A stretch of 64,000 bases of DNA from Methylomicrobium lacus LW14 (GTDB lineage Bacteria > Pseudomonadota > Gammaproteobacteria > Methylococcales > Methylomonadaceae). Below the pieces are notes generated by a model, which was given only the letters and a program-made list of their open reading frames with translations, was not told where the DNA came from and ran no database searches. The DNA is taken from contig NZ_AZUN01000001.1 of the NCBI RefSeq assembly GCF_000527095.1, positions 620,001 to 684,000 of the forward strand, written 5' to 3'. Positions 25,903 through 33,661 of the stretch are shown here, piece by piece (positions within the stretch are counted from its first letter, which is position 1; the number at the start of each line of letters is the position of its first letter). The position numbers and the translations under genes were made by a program.

Positions 25903-26049
25903 TTATTCATAAAAGCGCCAGCGCGGCCGACTTCTTTGCCGGACTGGTTTTGTAAACCCGTCCGTATCGTTTCAAGTCATCGCTTAGCAAAGATGACGAT
26001 CGCACGCTAAGCGCGCACAACTGGGAGCGATGCGATAATACTGTCTGGA

Positions 26050-26598
26050 TTAATACAGTCCTAACTGCAACTGTGCGACCTCCGACATCATCTCGCGCGA
26101 CCAAGGCGGATCGAGCACGACTTCGACGATCACATGATCGACGCCGGGCAGGGCGCGGATGCACTTTTCGACATCGCTCTGGATCACCGGGCCCATGCCG
26201 CAGCCGGGCGCGGTCAAGGTCATGCGGACGTGCACGTCGTTCAAGTGGTCATCGACCGGGGTGACCTTGCAGGAATACACCAGACCGAGATCGACGATGT
26301 TGACCGGGATTTCCGGATCGTAAACCGTCTTCATCACTTCCCAGCAGTTTTTCTCGACCGCCTCGGGACTGGTGTCGGAAACCAGCGTATGCAGCTCGTG
26401 GGTTTCCTTGCCGAGCGCGTCGGCGTCGCTGCCGGCGATCCGCACCATGTGGCCGAACTGGGTCACGACCGTGTAATTGTTGCCGAGCGACTGATGAATC
26501 ACGACCGTTTCGCCCTTTTTCAGGGTGTCGGGAACGCCGTCCGGTATCGTAATGATGTTGACGTCGCGGGTTAGGACAAAGGCTTCTCGTTCAGACAT
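26050..26598 (-). CDS. sufT: SufT family Fe-S cluster maturation protein (DUF59)
   Basis: A 182-residue protein with an N-terminal domain (REAFVLTRDVNIITIPDG) typical of SufT and a C-terminal DUF59/MIP18 domain (VYDPEIPVNIVDLGLVY, MTLTAPGCGMGPVI, VVLDPPWSREMMSE). DUF59 proteins take part in Fe-S cluster assembly or transfer, and the conserved Cys in APGCGMG is the usual functional residue. The ATG lies eight bases after the SDR gene stop; a much longer frame running upstream is only the antisense of nothing and lacks homology, so the short start is preferred. It is the last gene of the ubiG-mupP-SDR-sufT operon. Confidence 0.88.
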   Translation of the reverse strand: MSEREAFVLTRDVNIITIPDGVPDTLKKGETVVIHQSLGNNYTVVTQFGHMVRIAGSDADALGKETHELHTLVSDTSPEAVEKNCWEVMKTVYDPEIPVNIVDLGLVYSCKVTPVDDHLNDVHVRMTLTAPGCGMGPVIQSDVEKCIRALPGVDHVIVEVVLDPPWSREMMSEVAQLQLGLY

Positions 26599-26606
26599 AA
26601 AGGTGG

Positions 26607-27335
26607 TTAGAGATGAAAGGTGCGCGCATCGATGATTTGGCCGTTCACGCCGATGCTTTGCGAGCCGAAAAGATAAAGGTAAACCGGCGCAAGAGACTCC
26701 ATGGAAGGAAACCTGCTGTTGTCCACGCCCGGATAGGCTTTTTTGTGCAGCGGCGAATCGACGGGGCCGGGCACCATGATATTGACCCGGATTTTGCCGA
26801 AGGTTTCGACTTCCTCGGCCAAGATGTGCGCCAGTCCTTCCAGCGCGCATTTGGACACGCCGTAGGCGCCGGAATAGGCCGGGGTGTTGCGGGCGGACGA
26901 GTCGGAGGTGAACACGATCGAGGCGTGCTCGCTTTTTTGCAGCACCGGCAACAACACCCGGCAGAGCAGGAACGGGCCGTTCAGGTTTACATTCAAGGCA
27001 TGGCCCCATTCCTTGGTGCCGAGCAGCGACAGCGGGGTGAAACCGCTGAATTCGACCGCCGAATGCAGAATGCCTTGCAGCGCGCCGTATTTTTCCTCGA
27101 TCCGATCCGCCAGTTCCTGAAAATCATTTTCAGTCGCGCCGGCCAGGTCGAACGGGTACAGGATCGGCTCGGGCGCGCCGGCCTCGACAATCTTGTCATA
27201 AACCGCTTCGAGTTTCGGAATCTTGTTGTCGAGCAGGATCACATGCGCGCCGTGCTTGGCCAGGGCCAACGCGGCGGTCGCGCCGAGACCGCCGCCTGCG
27301 CCGGTAATCAAAATCACTTGTTTGCTCAGCGGCAT
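26607..27335 (-). CDS. yciK: Short-chain dehydrogenase/reductase, YciK type
   Basis: A 242-residue classical SDR oxidoreductase. It has the nucleotide-binding motif ITGAGGGLGATAALALA, followed by HVILLDNK, and the catalytic Ser-Tyr-Lys (TSDSSARN; YSGAYGVSKCALEGLA). YciK-type proteins commonly follow ubiG and the phosphatase gene in gammaproteobacteria; their substrate is not established. The ATG overlaps the end of the phosphatase gene by ten bases, so the genes are translationally linked. Confidence 0.88.
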   Translation of the reverse strand: MPLSKQVILITGAGGGLGATAALALAKHGAHVILLDNKIPKLEAVYDKIVEAGAPEPILYPFDLAGATENDFQELADRIEEKYGALQGILHSAVEFSGFTPLSLLGTKEWGHALNVNLNGPFLLCRVLLPVLQKSEHASIVFTSDSSARNTPAYSGAYGVSKCALEGLAHILAEEVETFGKIRVNIMVPGPVDSPLHKKAYPGVDNSRFPSMESLAPVYLYLFGSQSIGVNGQIIDARTFHL

Positions 27336-27994
27336 AGATGCGCTCCTATCCAGTCGGTAATTTGCAGGGGCGATTCGATCACCGCGTCCGCGCCCCAGGT
27401 TTCCGGCAGGTCGCCGGGTTTCAGGTAGCCGTAGCGCGCGGCCAGCGTTTTCATGTTCGCGTTTTTGCTGGCCGCGATGTCGTGGCTGGCATCGCCGATA
27501 TAGACGCAGCGCTCGGGGGCGACGCCGGCCTGCCTGCAGGCGGCCAGCATCGGTTCGGGGTGCGGTTTTTCGAAAGCGGTCGTATCGCCGCTGACGATGC
27601 AGGCGGCCCGGCCGGTCAGCCTCAATGCCGCCATCAAAGGAGTCGTGAAGCGCTGGCGCTTGTTCGTCACCACGCCCCATTTCAATCCCTGCGCCTCGAT
27701 CTTGTTCAGGGTGTCTTCAATGCCGTCAAAAAACACCGAGTGATCGGCGATGTGGTTTTCATAGCAATCGAGCATCGTGGCGAGCAATGCTTCCTCGGTG
27801 CGCTGATCGACCGCTTCGGTCAGGCTGGCCGCGATCATCGCGCGGGCGCCGAACGAAATGAACGGCTTGACCTCGCTCTGGCTGGCCTCCGCAAAACCAT
27901 GCTGAAGCAGGGCGCTATTCAGGCAGTGCAGCAGGTCCGGCGCGGTATCGACCAGGGTGCCGTCCAGATCGAACATGACGCAGCGAAGTCCCAT
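27326..27994 (-). CDS. mupP: HAD phosphatase, MupP / phosphoglycolate phosphatase family
   Basis: A 222-residue HAD-superfamily phosphatase with motif I MFDLDGTLVDTAPDLL, motif II WGVVTNK, and motifs III/IV FEKPHPEPML and YIGDASHDIAASKNA. It would usually be annotated Gph. In Pseudomonas the gene between ubiG and a YciK-type SDR is MupP, an N-acetylmuramic acid 6-phosphate phosphatase of peptidoglycan recycling. The identical gene order here makes MupP the better guess, but sequence alone cannot separate it from phosphoglycolate phosphatase. It starts six bases after the ubiG stop. Confidence 0.8.
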   Translation of the reverse strand: MGLRCVMFDLDGTLVDTAPDLLHCLNSALLQHGFAEASQSEVKPFISFGARAMIAASLTEAVDQRTEEALLATMLDCYENHIADHSVFFDGIEDTLNKIEAQGLKWGVVTNKRQRFTTPLMAALRLTGRAACIVSGDTTAFEKPHPEPMLAACRQAGVAPERCVYIGDASHDIAASKNANMKTLAARYGYLKPGDLPETWGADAVIESPLQITDWIGAHLCR

Positions 27995-28000
27995 TGCCGC

Positions 28001-28708
28001 TTACTCGGGACGCCGGAAGGCGGCGATATAGTTCACGTCGATGTCCTTGCCGAGACTGAAGCGCTTGCTGAACGGACTGTATTCGATGCCGACCATGCCT
28101 TGCAGTTCGAGGCCCGCGTGGCGCGCCGACTGGCACAACTCGGACGGCTTGATGAAGGTCTTGTAGTCGTGCGTGCCTTTCGGCAGCATGTTCAGCACAT
28201 GTTCGGCGGCAAAGATCGCCAGCAGATAGGCTTTCGGCTTGCGGTTCAGGGTCGAGAAAAACACCATGCCGCCCGGTTTGACCAGGGTCGCGCAGGCGTT
28301 GATGATAGAGCCGGGATCGGGCACGTGTTCGAGCATTTCCATGCAGGTCACATGGTCGAAGCCGGCCGGCTGCTGCGCGGCCAGATCTTCGGCGCTGATT
28401 TTCCGGTACTGCGCGCGCACGCCGGATTCCAGCCCATGCAGGTCGGCGATGTCGATCAATTCTTCGCTCAGATCGATGCCGAGTGCGTCCGCGCCTTCTT
28501 TGGCCAGGCCTTCGGTCAGAATGCCGCCGCCGCAGCCGATATCGACGATGTGCGCGCCGGCAATGTTGATAAAGTTCCGGATGAACTGGATACGCAGCGG
28601 ATTGATGTCGTGCAGGGTCTTGAATTCGCCCTGCGTGTCCCACCAGCGCTCGGCTTTCGAGCCGAATTTGTTGATTTCGTGCAGATGCACGTTAGTTGAA
28701 GCAGTCAT
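28001..28708 (-). CDS. ubiG: Ubiquinone biosynthesis O-methyltransferase UbiG
   Basis: A 235-residue SAM-dependent methyltransferase that carries out both O-methylations in ubiquinone synthesis. Family features include the N-terminal EINKFGSKAERWWDTQGEF, motif I HIVDIGCGGGILTEGLA, MEMLEHVPDP and FFSTLNRKPKAYLLAI. It is the first gene of an operon with the HAD phosphatase, SDR and sufT. A palindromic element lies just upstream. Confidence 0.95.
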   Translation of the reverse strand: MTASTNVHLHEINKFGSKAERWWDTQGEFKTLHDINPLRIQFIRNFINIAGAHIVDIGCGGGILTEGLAKEGADALGIDLSEELIDIADLHGLESGVRAQYRKISAEDLAAQQPAGFDHVTCMEMLEHVPDPGSIINACATLVKPGGMVFFSTLNRKPKAYLLAIFAAEHVLNMLPKGTHDYKTFIKPSELCQSARHAGLELQGMVGIEYSPFSKRFSLGKDIDVNYIAAFRRPE

Positions 28709-28776
28709 AAACGGTCGGATGATGGCTATAGTTTAGTATTTTACTAGGTTAATAATTTTGGGCAAATCAATTCTTA

Positions 28777-28837
28777 GGTGGGAGCGACGCCTACGTCGCG
28801 ACTTGGCTCTAATCGCGACGTGGGCGTCGCTCCCACC
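28777..28837. repeat. 61-bp imperfect palindrome (REP-like element)
   Basis: Two arms of about 25 bases (GGTGGGAGCGACGCCTACGT... and the near-perfect reverse complement ending GGGCGTCGCTCCCACC) flank an 11-base centre. It has no T-run in either direction and sits between the 5' end of ubiG and the 3' end of mtaD. This is the form of a REP/MITE-like intergenic element that is probably repeated elsewhere in the genome, although no other copy is in the window. Confidence 0.7.
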
Positions 28838-28863
28838 ATTGACTTACCTCACGACAGAATAAA

Positions 28864-30174
28864 TCAAGCGCTTAGCCGCTGCCGCCACTGACCGATTTTT
28901 TCGGTCAATGCGGCGAGATCGATCGTGGTCAGCTCGCGGTGTTTCAGCAGGCGTTTGCCGGCGACCCAGACATCGCTGACCTGACGGCGGCTGGCCGCAT
29001 AGACGATCTGCGAGATCGGGCAATACAGGGGCTGGGTTTCGAGTTCGCTCAAGTCGACCGCGATCACGTCGGCCGCCTTGCCGATTTCGAGCGAGCCGGT
29101 TTCCCGGTCGATGCCGATCGCCTTGGCGCCATTGATCGTCGCCATCTTCAAGGCCGTCATCGCGGGCAGGGCGCTCGCATCGTTCGCGACCGCTTTCGCG
29201 AGCAGCGCGGCGGTGCGCATTTCGCCGAATAGATCGAGATCGTTGTTACTGGCCGCGCCGTCGGTGCCGAGCGCGACGTTGACGTCGCGGGCGAGAAGCT
29301 CCGCGACCGGACAGAAGCCGCTGGCCAGTTTCAGGTTCGACTCGGGGCAATGCACGACATGCGCGCCGCTGTCCCGGAGCAGGTCCATTTCTTCGCCGGT
29401 CAGTTGCGTCATGTGCACCGCCATCAGCGACGGCGTGACCAGGCCCAGTTCATTCAGGCGCTGCAGCGGCCGCATGCCGGTTTTGGCCTGTTCCTGTTCG
29501 ACTTCGTGGCGGGTTTCATGCACATGCATGTGCACCGGCAATTCCAGTTCGTCCGCGAACATGCGGATTTTCTTGAGCGGCCCGTCCGAAACCGTGTAAG
29601 GCGCATGCGGCGCGAACGCGGTCGTGATCAACGGTTCGTGGCGTAATTGATCGTGCAGTGCGAGGCCTTTTTCGATATAGGCGTCGCCGTTTTCGGCCCA
29701 GACGGTCGGAAAATCGACCACGATCAGGCCGATGCTGGCGCGGATGCCGTGCAGGATCGCCTGTTGCGCCGCGACTTCCGGGAAGAAATACATGTCCTGG
29801 AAACAGGTCGTGCCGCCGCGGATCATTTCGGCGATCGCGAGCTCCGTTCCGTCCCTGACGAAGGCTTCGCTGACCCAGCGCTGTTCGAGCGGCCAGATAT
29901 GATGCTGCAGCCAGTCCATCAGATGCAGATCGTCCGCGATGCCGCGCAGCAGCGTCATCGCGGCGTGCGTATGGCAGTTGATCAGACCCGGTAGCAGCGC
30001 ATGATCGGCGAGCTCTTCGACATGAGTTGCGGTGTATTTTTGCCTGGCCAGTTCGGTCGGCAACAGGTCGACAATCCTGCCGCCGTCGATCGCCAGGCTG
30101 TGGTGTTCGTAGGTTACGGATTCGGGTTCAACGGGTATAATCCAGCGCGCGTGGATCAGGGTATCGACTTGCAT
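28864..30174 (-). CDS. mtaD: TRZ/ATZ family amidohydrolase, MTA/SAH deaminase
   Basis: A 436-residue zinc amidohydrolase of the MtaD group, which deaminates 5'-methylthioadenosine and S-adenosylhomocysteine. Metal ligands are visible in LINCHTHAAMTLLRG, MHVHETRHE and GTDGAASNNDLD, with HCPESNLKLASG between them. The ATG at 30174 is preferred over one six codons upstream because of AAGGA eight bases before it. It diverges from mtnA, the next step in methionine salvage, across a ~60-base promoter region, which supports the assignment. Confidence 0.88.
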   Translation of the reverse strand: MQVDTLIHARWIIPVEPESVTYEHHSLAIDGGRIVDLLPTELARQKYTATHVEELADHALLPGLINCHTHAAMTLLRGIADDLHLMDWLQHHIWPLEQRWVSEAFVRDGTELAIAEMIRGGTTCFQDMYFFPEVAAQQAILHGIRASIGLIVVDFPTVWAENGDAYIEKGLALHDQLRHEPLITTAFAPHAPYTVSDGPLKKIRMFADELELPVHMHVHETRHEVEQEQAKTGMRPLQRLNELGLVTPSLMAVHMTQLTGEEMDLLRDSGAHVVHCPESNLKLASGFCPVAELLARDVNVALGTDGAASNNDLDLFGEMRTAALLAKAVANDASALPAMTALKMATINGAKAIGIDRETGSLEIGKAADVIAVDLSELETQPLYCPISQIVYAASRRQVSDVWVAGKRLLKHRELTTIDLAALTEKIGQWRQRLSA

Positions 30175-30233
30175 GAGTGTTCCTTGAATCAAGCCGGGAA
30201 TTATAACTTTTTACCAACCTATTTGACCAAATA

Positions 30234-31274
30234 ATGACGAAACAAATGAGATTATCTGTCGAAGCCTTGAAATGGGCCGGCGCTAAATTGCAGGTTCTGG
30301 ATCAAAGAAAAGTGCCTGAACAGATCGTTTATCAGGATTTTGACACGGCAGCAGGCGTCAGCGAGGCGATCGCCTCGATGCGCGTGCGCGGCGCCCCGGC
30401 GATCGGCATTGCCGCGGCCTATGGCGTGGTGTTGTCGGTGCTGCGGCATACCGGTGAAAAGGCGCCGGATTGGCGGGCCAGGGTCGATGCCGATATCGAC
30501 ATGCTGGCCAAATCGCGGCCGACCGCGGTCAATTTGTTTTGGGCGTTGAACCGGATGAAGGCGGTGCTCGATGCGTCTCCCGCCGAACCGTTGGCGGCGG
30601 TTGTGGCCGAGGCCGAGCTTATCCATGCGGACGACATCGCCGCGAACCGGGCGATGGGCGAGCGCGGCGCGGATCTGATCGGCGGCGTCAAAGGTGTTTT
30701 GACGCACTGCAATGCCGGCGCCCTGGCGACCGGCGGCTACGGCACCGCGCTGAGCGTGATCCGTAGCCTGTACGCCCGTCAGGCGCTCAAGGTCTTTGCC
30801 GGCGAAACGCGGCCCTGGCTGCAAGGCGCGCGCCTGACCGTCTGGGAATTGTCGCAGGACGGGATCCCTGCGACCCTGATCGCCGATTCGGCGGCGGCCT
30901 GGCTGATGCGCTCCGGCGCGATCGACTGGGTCATCGTCGGCGCGGACCGAATCGCGGCGAACGGCGATGCGGCGAACAAGATCGGCACGTATGCGTTGGC
31001 GGTGTTGGCCAGGCAGCACGGCGTCAAGTTCATGGTGGTCGCGCCGAACTCGACGATCGACTGGACGATAGCGGACGGCAGCTGCATCGAGATCGAAGAG
31101 CGCGACCCGGCGGAGCTGTTGCCGGCCTGTTACCGCGAGCAGGAAACGCTGGTCAATGCCTGGAATCCGGTCTTCGACGTGACGCCGGCGGACTTGATCA
31201 GCGCGATCGTGACCGAAAGCGGCGTGGTATTGAATCCGACCGCCGAAAGCATGGCGCGGTTGAAAATAGTCTAA
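30234..31274 (+). CDS. mtnA: Methylthioribose-1-phosphate isomerase MtnA
   Basis: A 346-residue aldose-ketose isomerase of the eIF2B-like family, which converts methylthioribose 1-phosphate to methylthioribulose 1-phosphate. Motifs include MRVRGAPAIGIAAAYGV, the catalytic Cys in LTHCNAGALATGGYGTAL and the catalytic Asp in VIVGADRIAANGDAANKIGT. Length is normal. A second Met at codon 5 is an alternative start. It is divergent from the MTA deaminase. Confidence 0.95.
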   Translation: MTKQMRLSVEALKWAGAKLQVLDQRKVPEQIVYQDFDTAAGVSEAIASMRVRGAPAIGIAAAYGVVLSVLRHTGEKAPDWRARVDADIDMLAKSRPTAVNLFWALNRMKAVLDASPAEPLAAVVAEAELIHADDIAANRAMGERGADLIGGVKGVLTHCNAGALATGGYGTALSVIRSLYARQALKVFAGETRPWLQGARLTVWELSQDGIPATLIADSAAAWLMRSGAIDWVIVGADRIAANGDAANKIGTYALAVLARQHGVKFMVVAPNSTIDWTIADGSCIEIEERDPAELLPACYREQETLVNAWNPVFDVTPADLISAIVTESGVVLNPTAESMARLKIV

Positions 31275-31304
31275 TGCGCAATTTAAATCTTGGGGGTATT
31301 GCTG

Positions 31305-32051
31305 ATGGCATTCGTTCAACGAGGAAATAATCCGTTACTGGCGATCAAATCTTTCGCGCAGGGAGTCGGCCTGCTGGGTAATCCGAAATTGCGAAAATTT
31401 GTCCTAATTCCGGTTTTGATTAATTTTTTAGTGTATGGCGTCGCCTTCGCGCTCGGTTATTACTATCTTGCCGATATCATCGACCAATTCATTCCGGGCT
31501 GGCTGCAATGGCTGCGCTGGATATTATGGCCGCTGTTTTTTATCAGTTTCTTTATCGGCGGATTCTTTACCTTTACGGTGCTGGCCAATTTAATCGCGGC
31601 GCCTTTTTACGGCATGCTGTCGGCGGCCGCGTTGGCGATACTCAGCGGAGAGTCGGCAACGATTACCGAAGCGCCCTGGCCAAAGGTGATCAAGGCCGAA
31701 TTGAAACGAGCGGCCTATTTGGGAAGTCGTGCCATACCGCTGGTGATATTGTCGATTATTCCGGGTATTAATGTGCTTGCGCCGGTATTGTGGGCATTAT
31801 TCGGCGCCTGGGGCATGGCATTGGAATATATGGCTTATCCGCTGGAGAATGCCGGTATCTTGTTTTCCGAGCAACGCAAGTTGATCGGCAGTGTCCGCTG
31901 GGGGGCTTTGAGTTTTGGCGGGCTGGCGGCGGCAGGGCTGGCATTGCCGCTGATTAATATCGTCGTGGCGCCGGCGGCGGTGATTGGTGCGACGATTTAT
32001 GTGCGCGAACTCGAAACTAATCGAGCGCAGACGGATATTGAGGCGGCCTGA
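31305..32051 (+). CDS. cysZ: CysZ-like membrane protein (EI24 family)
   Basis: A 248-residue membrane protein of the CysZ/EI24 family. CysZ proteins import sulfate, although family members outside enteric bacteria are less certain. It has the opening AIKSFAQGVGLLGNPKLRKF VLIPV and about four hydrophobic segments, with FTVLANLIAAPFYGMLS and MALEYMAYPLENAGI typical of the family. The ATG at 31305 follows GGGGGT by seven bases; earlier TTG codons are unlikely. A perfect hairpin overlaps its stop codon. Confidence 0.82.
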   Translation: MAFVQRGNNPLLAIKSFAQGVGLLGNPKLRKFVLIPVLINFLVYGVAFALGYYYLADIIDQFIPGWLQWLRWILWPLFFISFFIGGFFTFTVLANLIAAPFYGMLSAAALAILSGESATITEAPWPKVIKAELKRAAYLGSRAIPLVILSIIPGINVLAPVLWALFGAWGMALEYMAYPLENAGILFSEQRKLIGSVRWGALSFGGLAAAGLALPLINIVVAPAAVIGATIYVRELETNRAQTDIEAA

Positions 32052-32062
32052 GGCCGCCTCAA
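32038..32062. other. Perfect inverted repeat spanning the cysZ stop codon
   Basis: An 11-bp stem (TTGAGGCGGCC / GGCCGCCTCAA) encloses the TGA stop codon of the cysZ-like gene as its loop. No T-run follows on either strand, so it is not a standard terminator, although it could still protect the 3' ends of the two convergent transcripts. Confidence 0.7.
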
Positions 32063-32085
32063 TAGGATCAAGTTAACGAATACCG

Positions 32086-32400
32086 TTAAACTTTAAACTC
32101 GGAGCTGTCGTGGCCCTGGTCGATCAGGGCGCGCAGCCATTTCGGCATCATGCCGCGGCCGGTCCAGATTTTATCGGGATCATTAGGATGGCGATATTTG
32201 ACCGGCACTTTAACGCCTCTGCGAGGCGATTTCTTATCGATTTCGGTAATTTCTACCGAAACATCGATCGAGGCTGCCAGTTCTTTAATCTGGGCAATAA
32301 TTTCCTTGCGGTGATTCACAAGTTTGTTTTTCAATGCCTTCTCGGCATTGTCGATAACGGTTTGTAATTCGTTCAAGGAGAGGTTCTGATAATCGTTCAT
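32086..32400 (-). CDS. H-NS family nucleoid-associated protein
   Basis: A 104-residue H-NS-like protein. The N-terminal half is a coiled oligomerisation region (LNELQTVIDNAEKALKNKL). The C-terminal half is the DNA-binding domain with KYRHPNDPDKIWTGRGMMP and WLRALID, containing the G-R-G-M/R-x-P-x-W core. Such proteins bind AT-rich DNA and silence acquired genes, so it may act on AT-rich regions such as the one at 39-45 kb (inference). It is a single-gene unit with a long AT-rich upstream region. Confidence 0.92.
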   Translation of the reverse strand: MNDYQNLSLNELQTVIDNAEKALKNKLVNHRKEIIAQIKELAASIDVSVEITEIDKKSPRRGVKVPVKYRHPNDPDKIWTGRGMMPKWLRALIDQGHDSSEFKV

Positions 32401-32811
32401 AATTTTGATAGGGCATAAAAATTCAACAAGCGCTGAATTATAACATAAGTAATAACGGACTTTAAATACCCTATTATAATTTTAGGGCTATCAATAACGC
32501 CAGTCATCAGTATTTATTTGGAAAACTTGACCGTTCTCAATACCAAAGACTCTTTTCGGTATTACTTTGTTCAATAGTCATGCTGGATGAGGCGAGTGTG
32601 GAGGGTTATTATTCGACAAGCGAGATTTCGTATTGGGCGCATGGCTTAATAATTTAAGCGCGCATTAATGTTGTTATGCTAAGAAAATATATTCATGACC
32701 AAGTCCAGGGTTTTATAACGCCACCCGTAATACTTCAACGCATCAATGGACAGCACTCGATAGCCGTTCCAAAAGAAAAACGCGCTTGATTGTCAATACC
32801 GGAGAATAGGT
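32401..32811. other. AT-rich intergenic region, no gene seen
   Basis: About 410 bases between the H-NS gene and the DUF2914 gene, both on the minus strand. It includes AT-rich DNA near 32440-32500 which may contain the H-NS promoter. No open frame, tRNA or clear terminator is visible. Confidence 0.45.
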
Positions 32812-33498
32812 TTATTTCGCGGAAACGGTAAACTGCATTTCATTCATGATGCCGCCTTGATCATCGACCGCGCGCACGGACCAGTGTCCTTGATCTTCCG
32901 GACCCAGTTGGCGTTGGCTGGAAGTGCGCCATCTTGCCGCGGAGATTGTCATGGGGTGCCGTAGAATCAGTTGGCCGTCCTTGCGCCATTCATGAAACAG
33001 GGTCTGATCCGTCTTGCCCCTGACTTCGGTAAAATAATGCACCAGAACCGGCTGAGTGCGGCTGACGCTGACGGTCGATCCGATCAAATCGGCGGGTTCC
33101 TTGTCGACGATGCGGTAGGCGAGTGCAGTCCGGCGCACTCTGCCGCCCTGACTCGCTTTGACTTGTTCCGGTGGCGATGGCTTGGCCTCGATTGTGGTGC
33201 CGGCGGCATCGGGAGTCGAAGCGGCAACGGGCGTCTCCTGCGGTTTGGCCGCGGAAGCGGGAGGGGGCGGCACGGGCGCTTCAATCGGGCTTGAAGGAGC
33301 CGCATTCCGTACGTTGTCCATATCACGCGATTTGCCGCGCAAAACAAAGTACAGCGCCCCCAGCAACAGTATCAGTATGGTTAGCGCGCCGGCTATTCTT
33401 TTAACATTCCATTCTGTTATTATTCTCGGCTGAGATTCCGCTCCGGCATTAGGGGGCGTGTATTTGACTTTGATTACGATGTTTTTCGAGTCTGTCAT
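32812..33498 (-). CDS. DUF2914 domain membrane protein
   Basis: A 228-residue single-pass membrane protein. A short cytoplasmic N-terminus is followed by one helix (IAGALTILILLLGALYFVL), a Pro/Ala-rich linker (about 65-115) and a C-terminal DUF2914 domain (HYFTEVRGKTDQTLFHEWRK, GHWSVRAVDDQGGIMNEMQF). The domain is thought to be a small periplasmic beta fold; its role is unknown. It diverges from sucA, with about 160 bases between the starts. Confidence 0.8.
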   Translation of the reverse strand: MTDSKNIVIKVKYTPPNAGAESQPRIITEWNVKRIAGALTILILLLGALYFVLRGKSRDMDNVRNAAPSSPIEAPVPPPPASAAKPQETPVAASTPDAAGTTIEAKPSPPEQVKASQGGRVRRTALAYRIVDKEPADLIGSTVSVSRTQPVLVHYFTEVRGKTDQTLFHEWRKDGQLILRHPMTISAARWRTSSQRQLGPEDQGHWSVRAVDDQGGIMNEMQFTVSAK

Positions 33499-33661
33499 AC
33501 GGTTTATCGATCGGGCTTTGAGCTAAACTGTTTTCGGGGTCCTGCGCTTGCTTTTTTAGTTAGCAAACACCGCGCATGCTGGTAATATACCACTACGCTA
33601 TCTCGCGCGAATAGTTATCTGGACCGACAGACATTTACGCTCTTCCCATCAGGACACCGTC

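Noticed and set aside
26599..27009. Long N-terminal extension of SufT
   Set aside because: The extension is antisense-like, overlaps the SDR gene and has no homology; the family start is at 26598.
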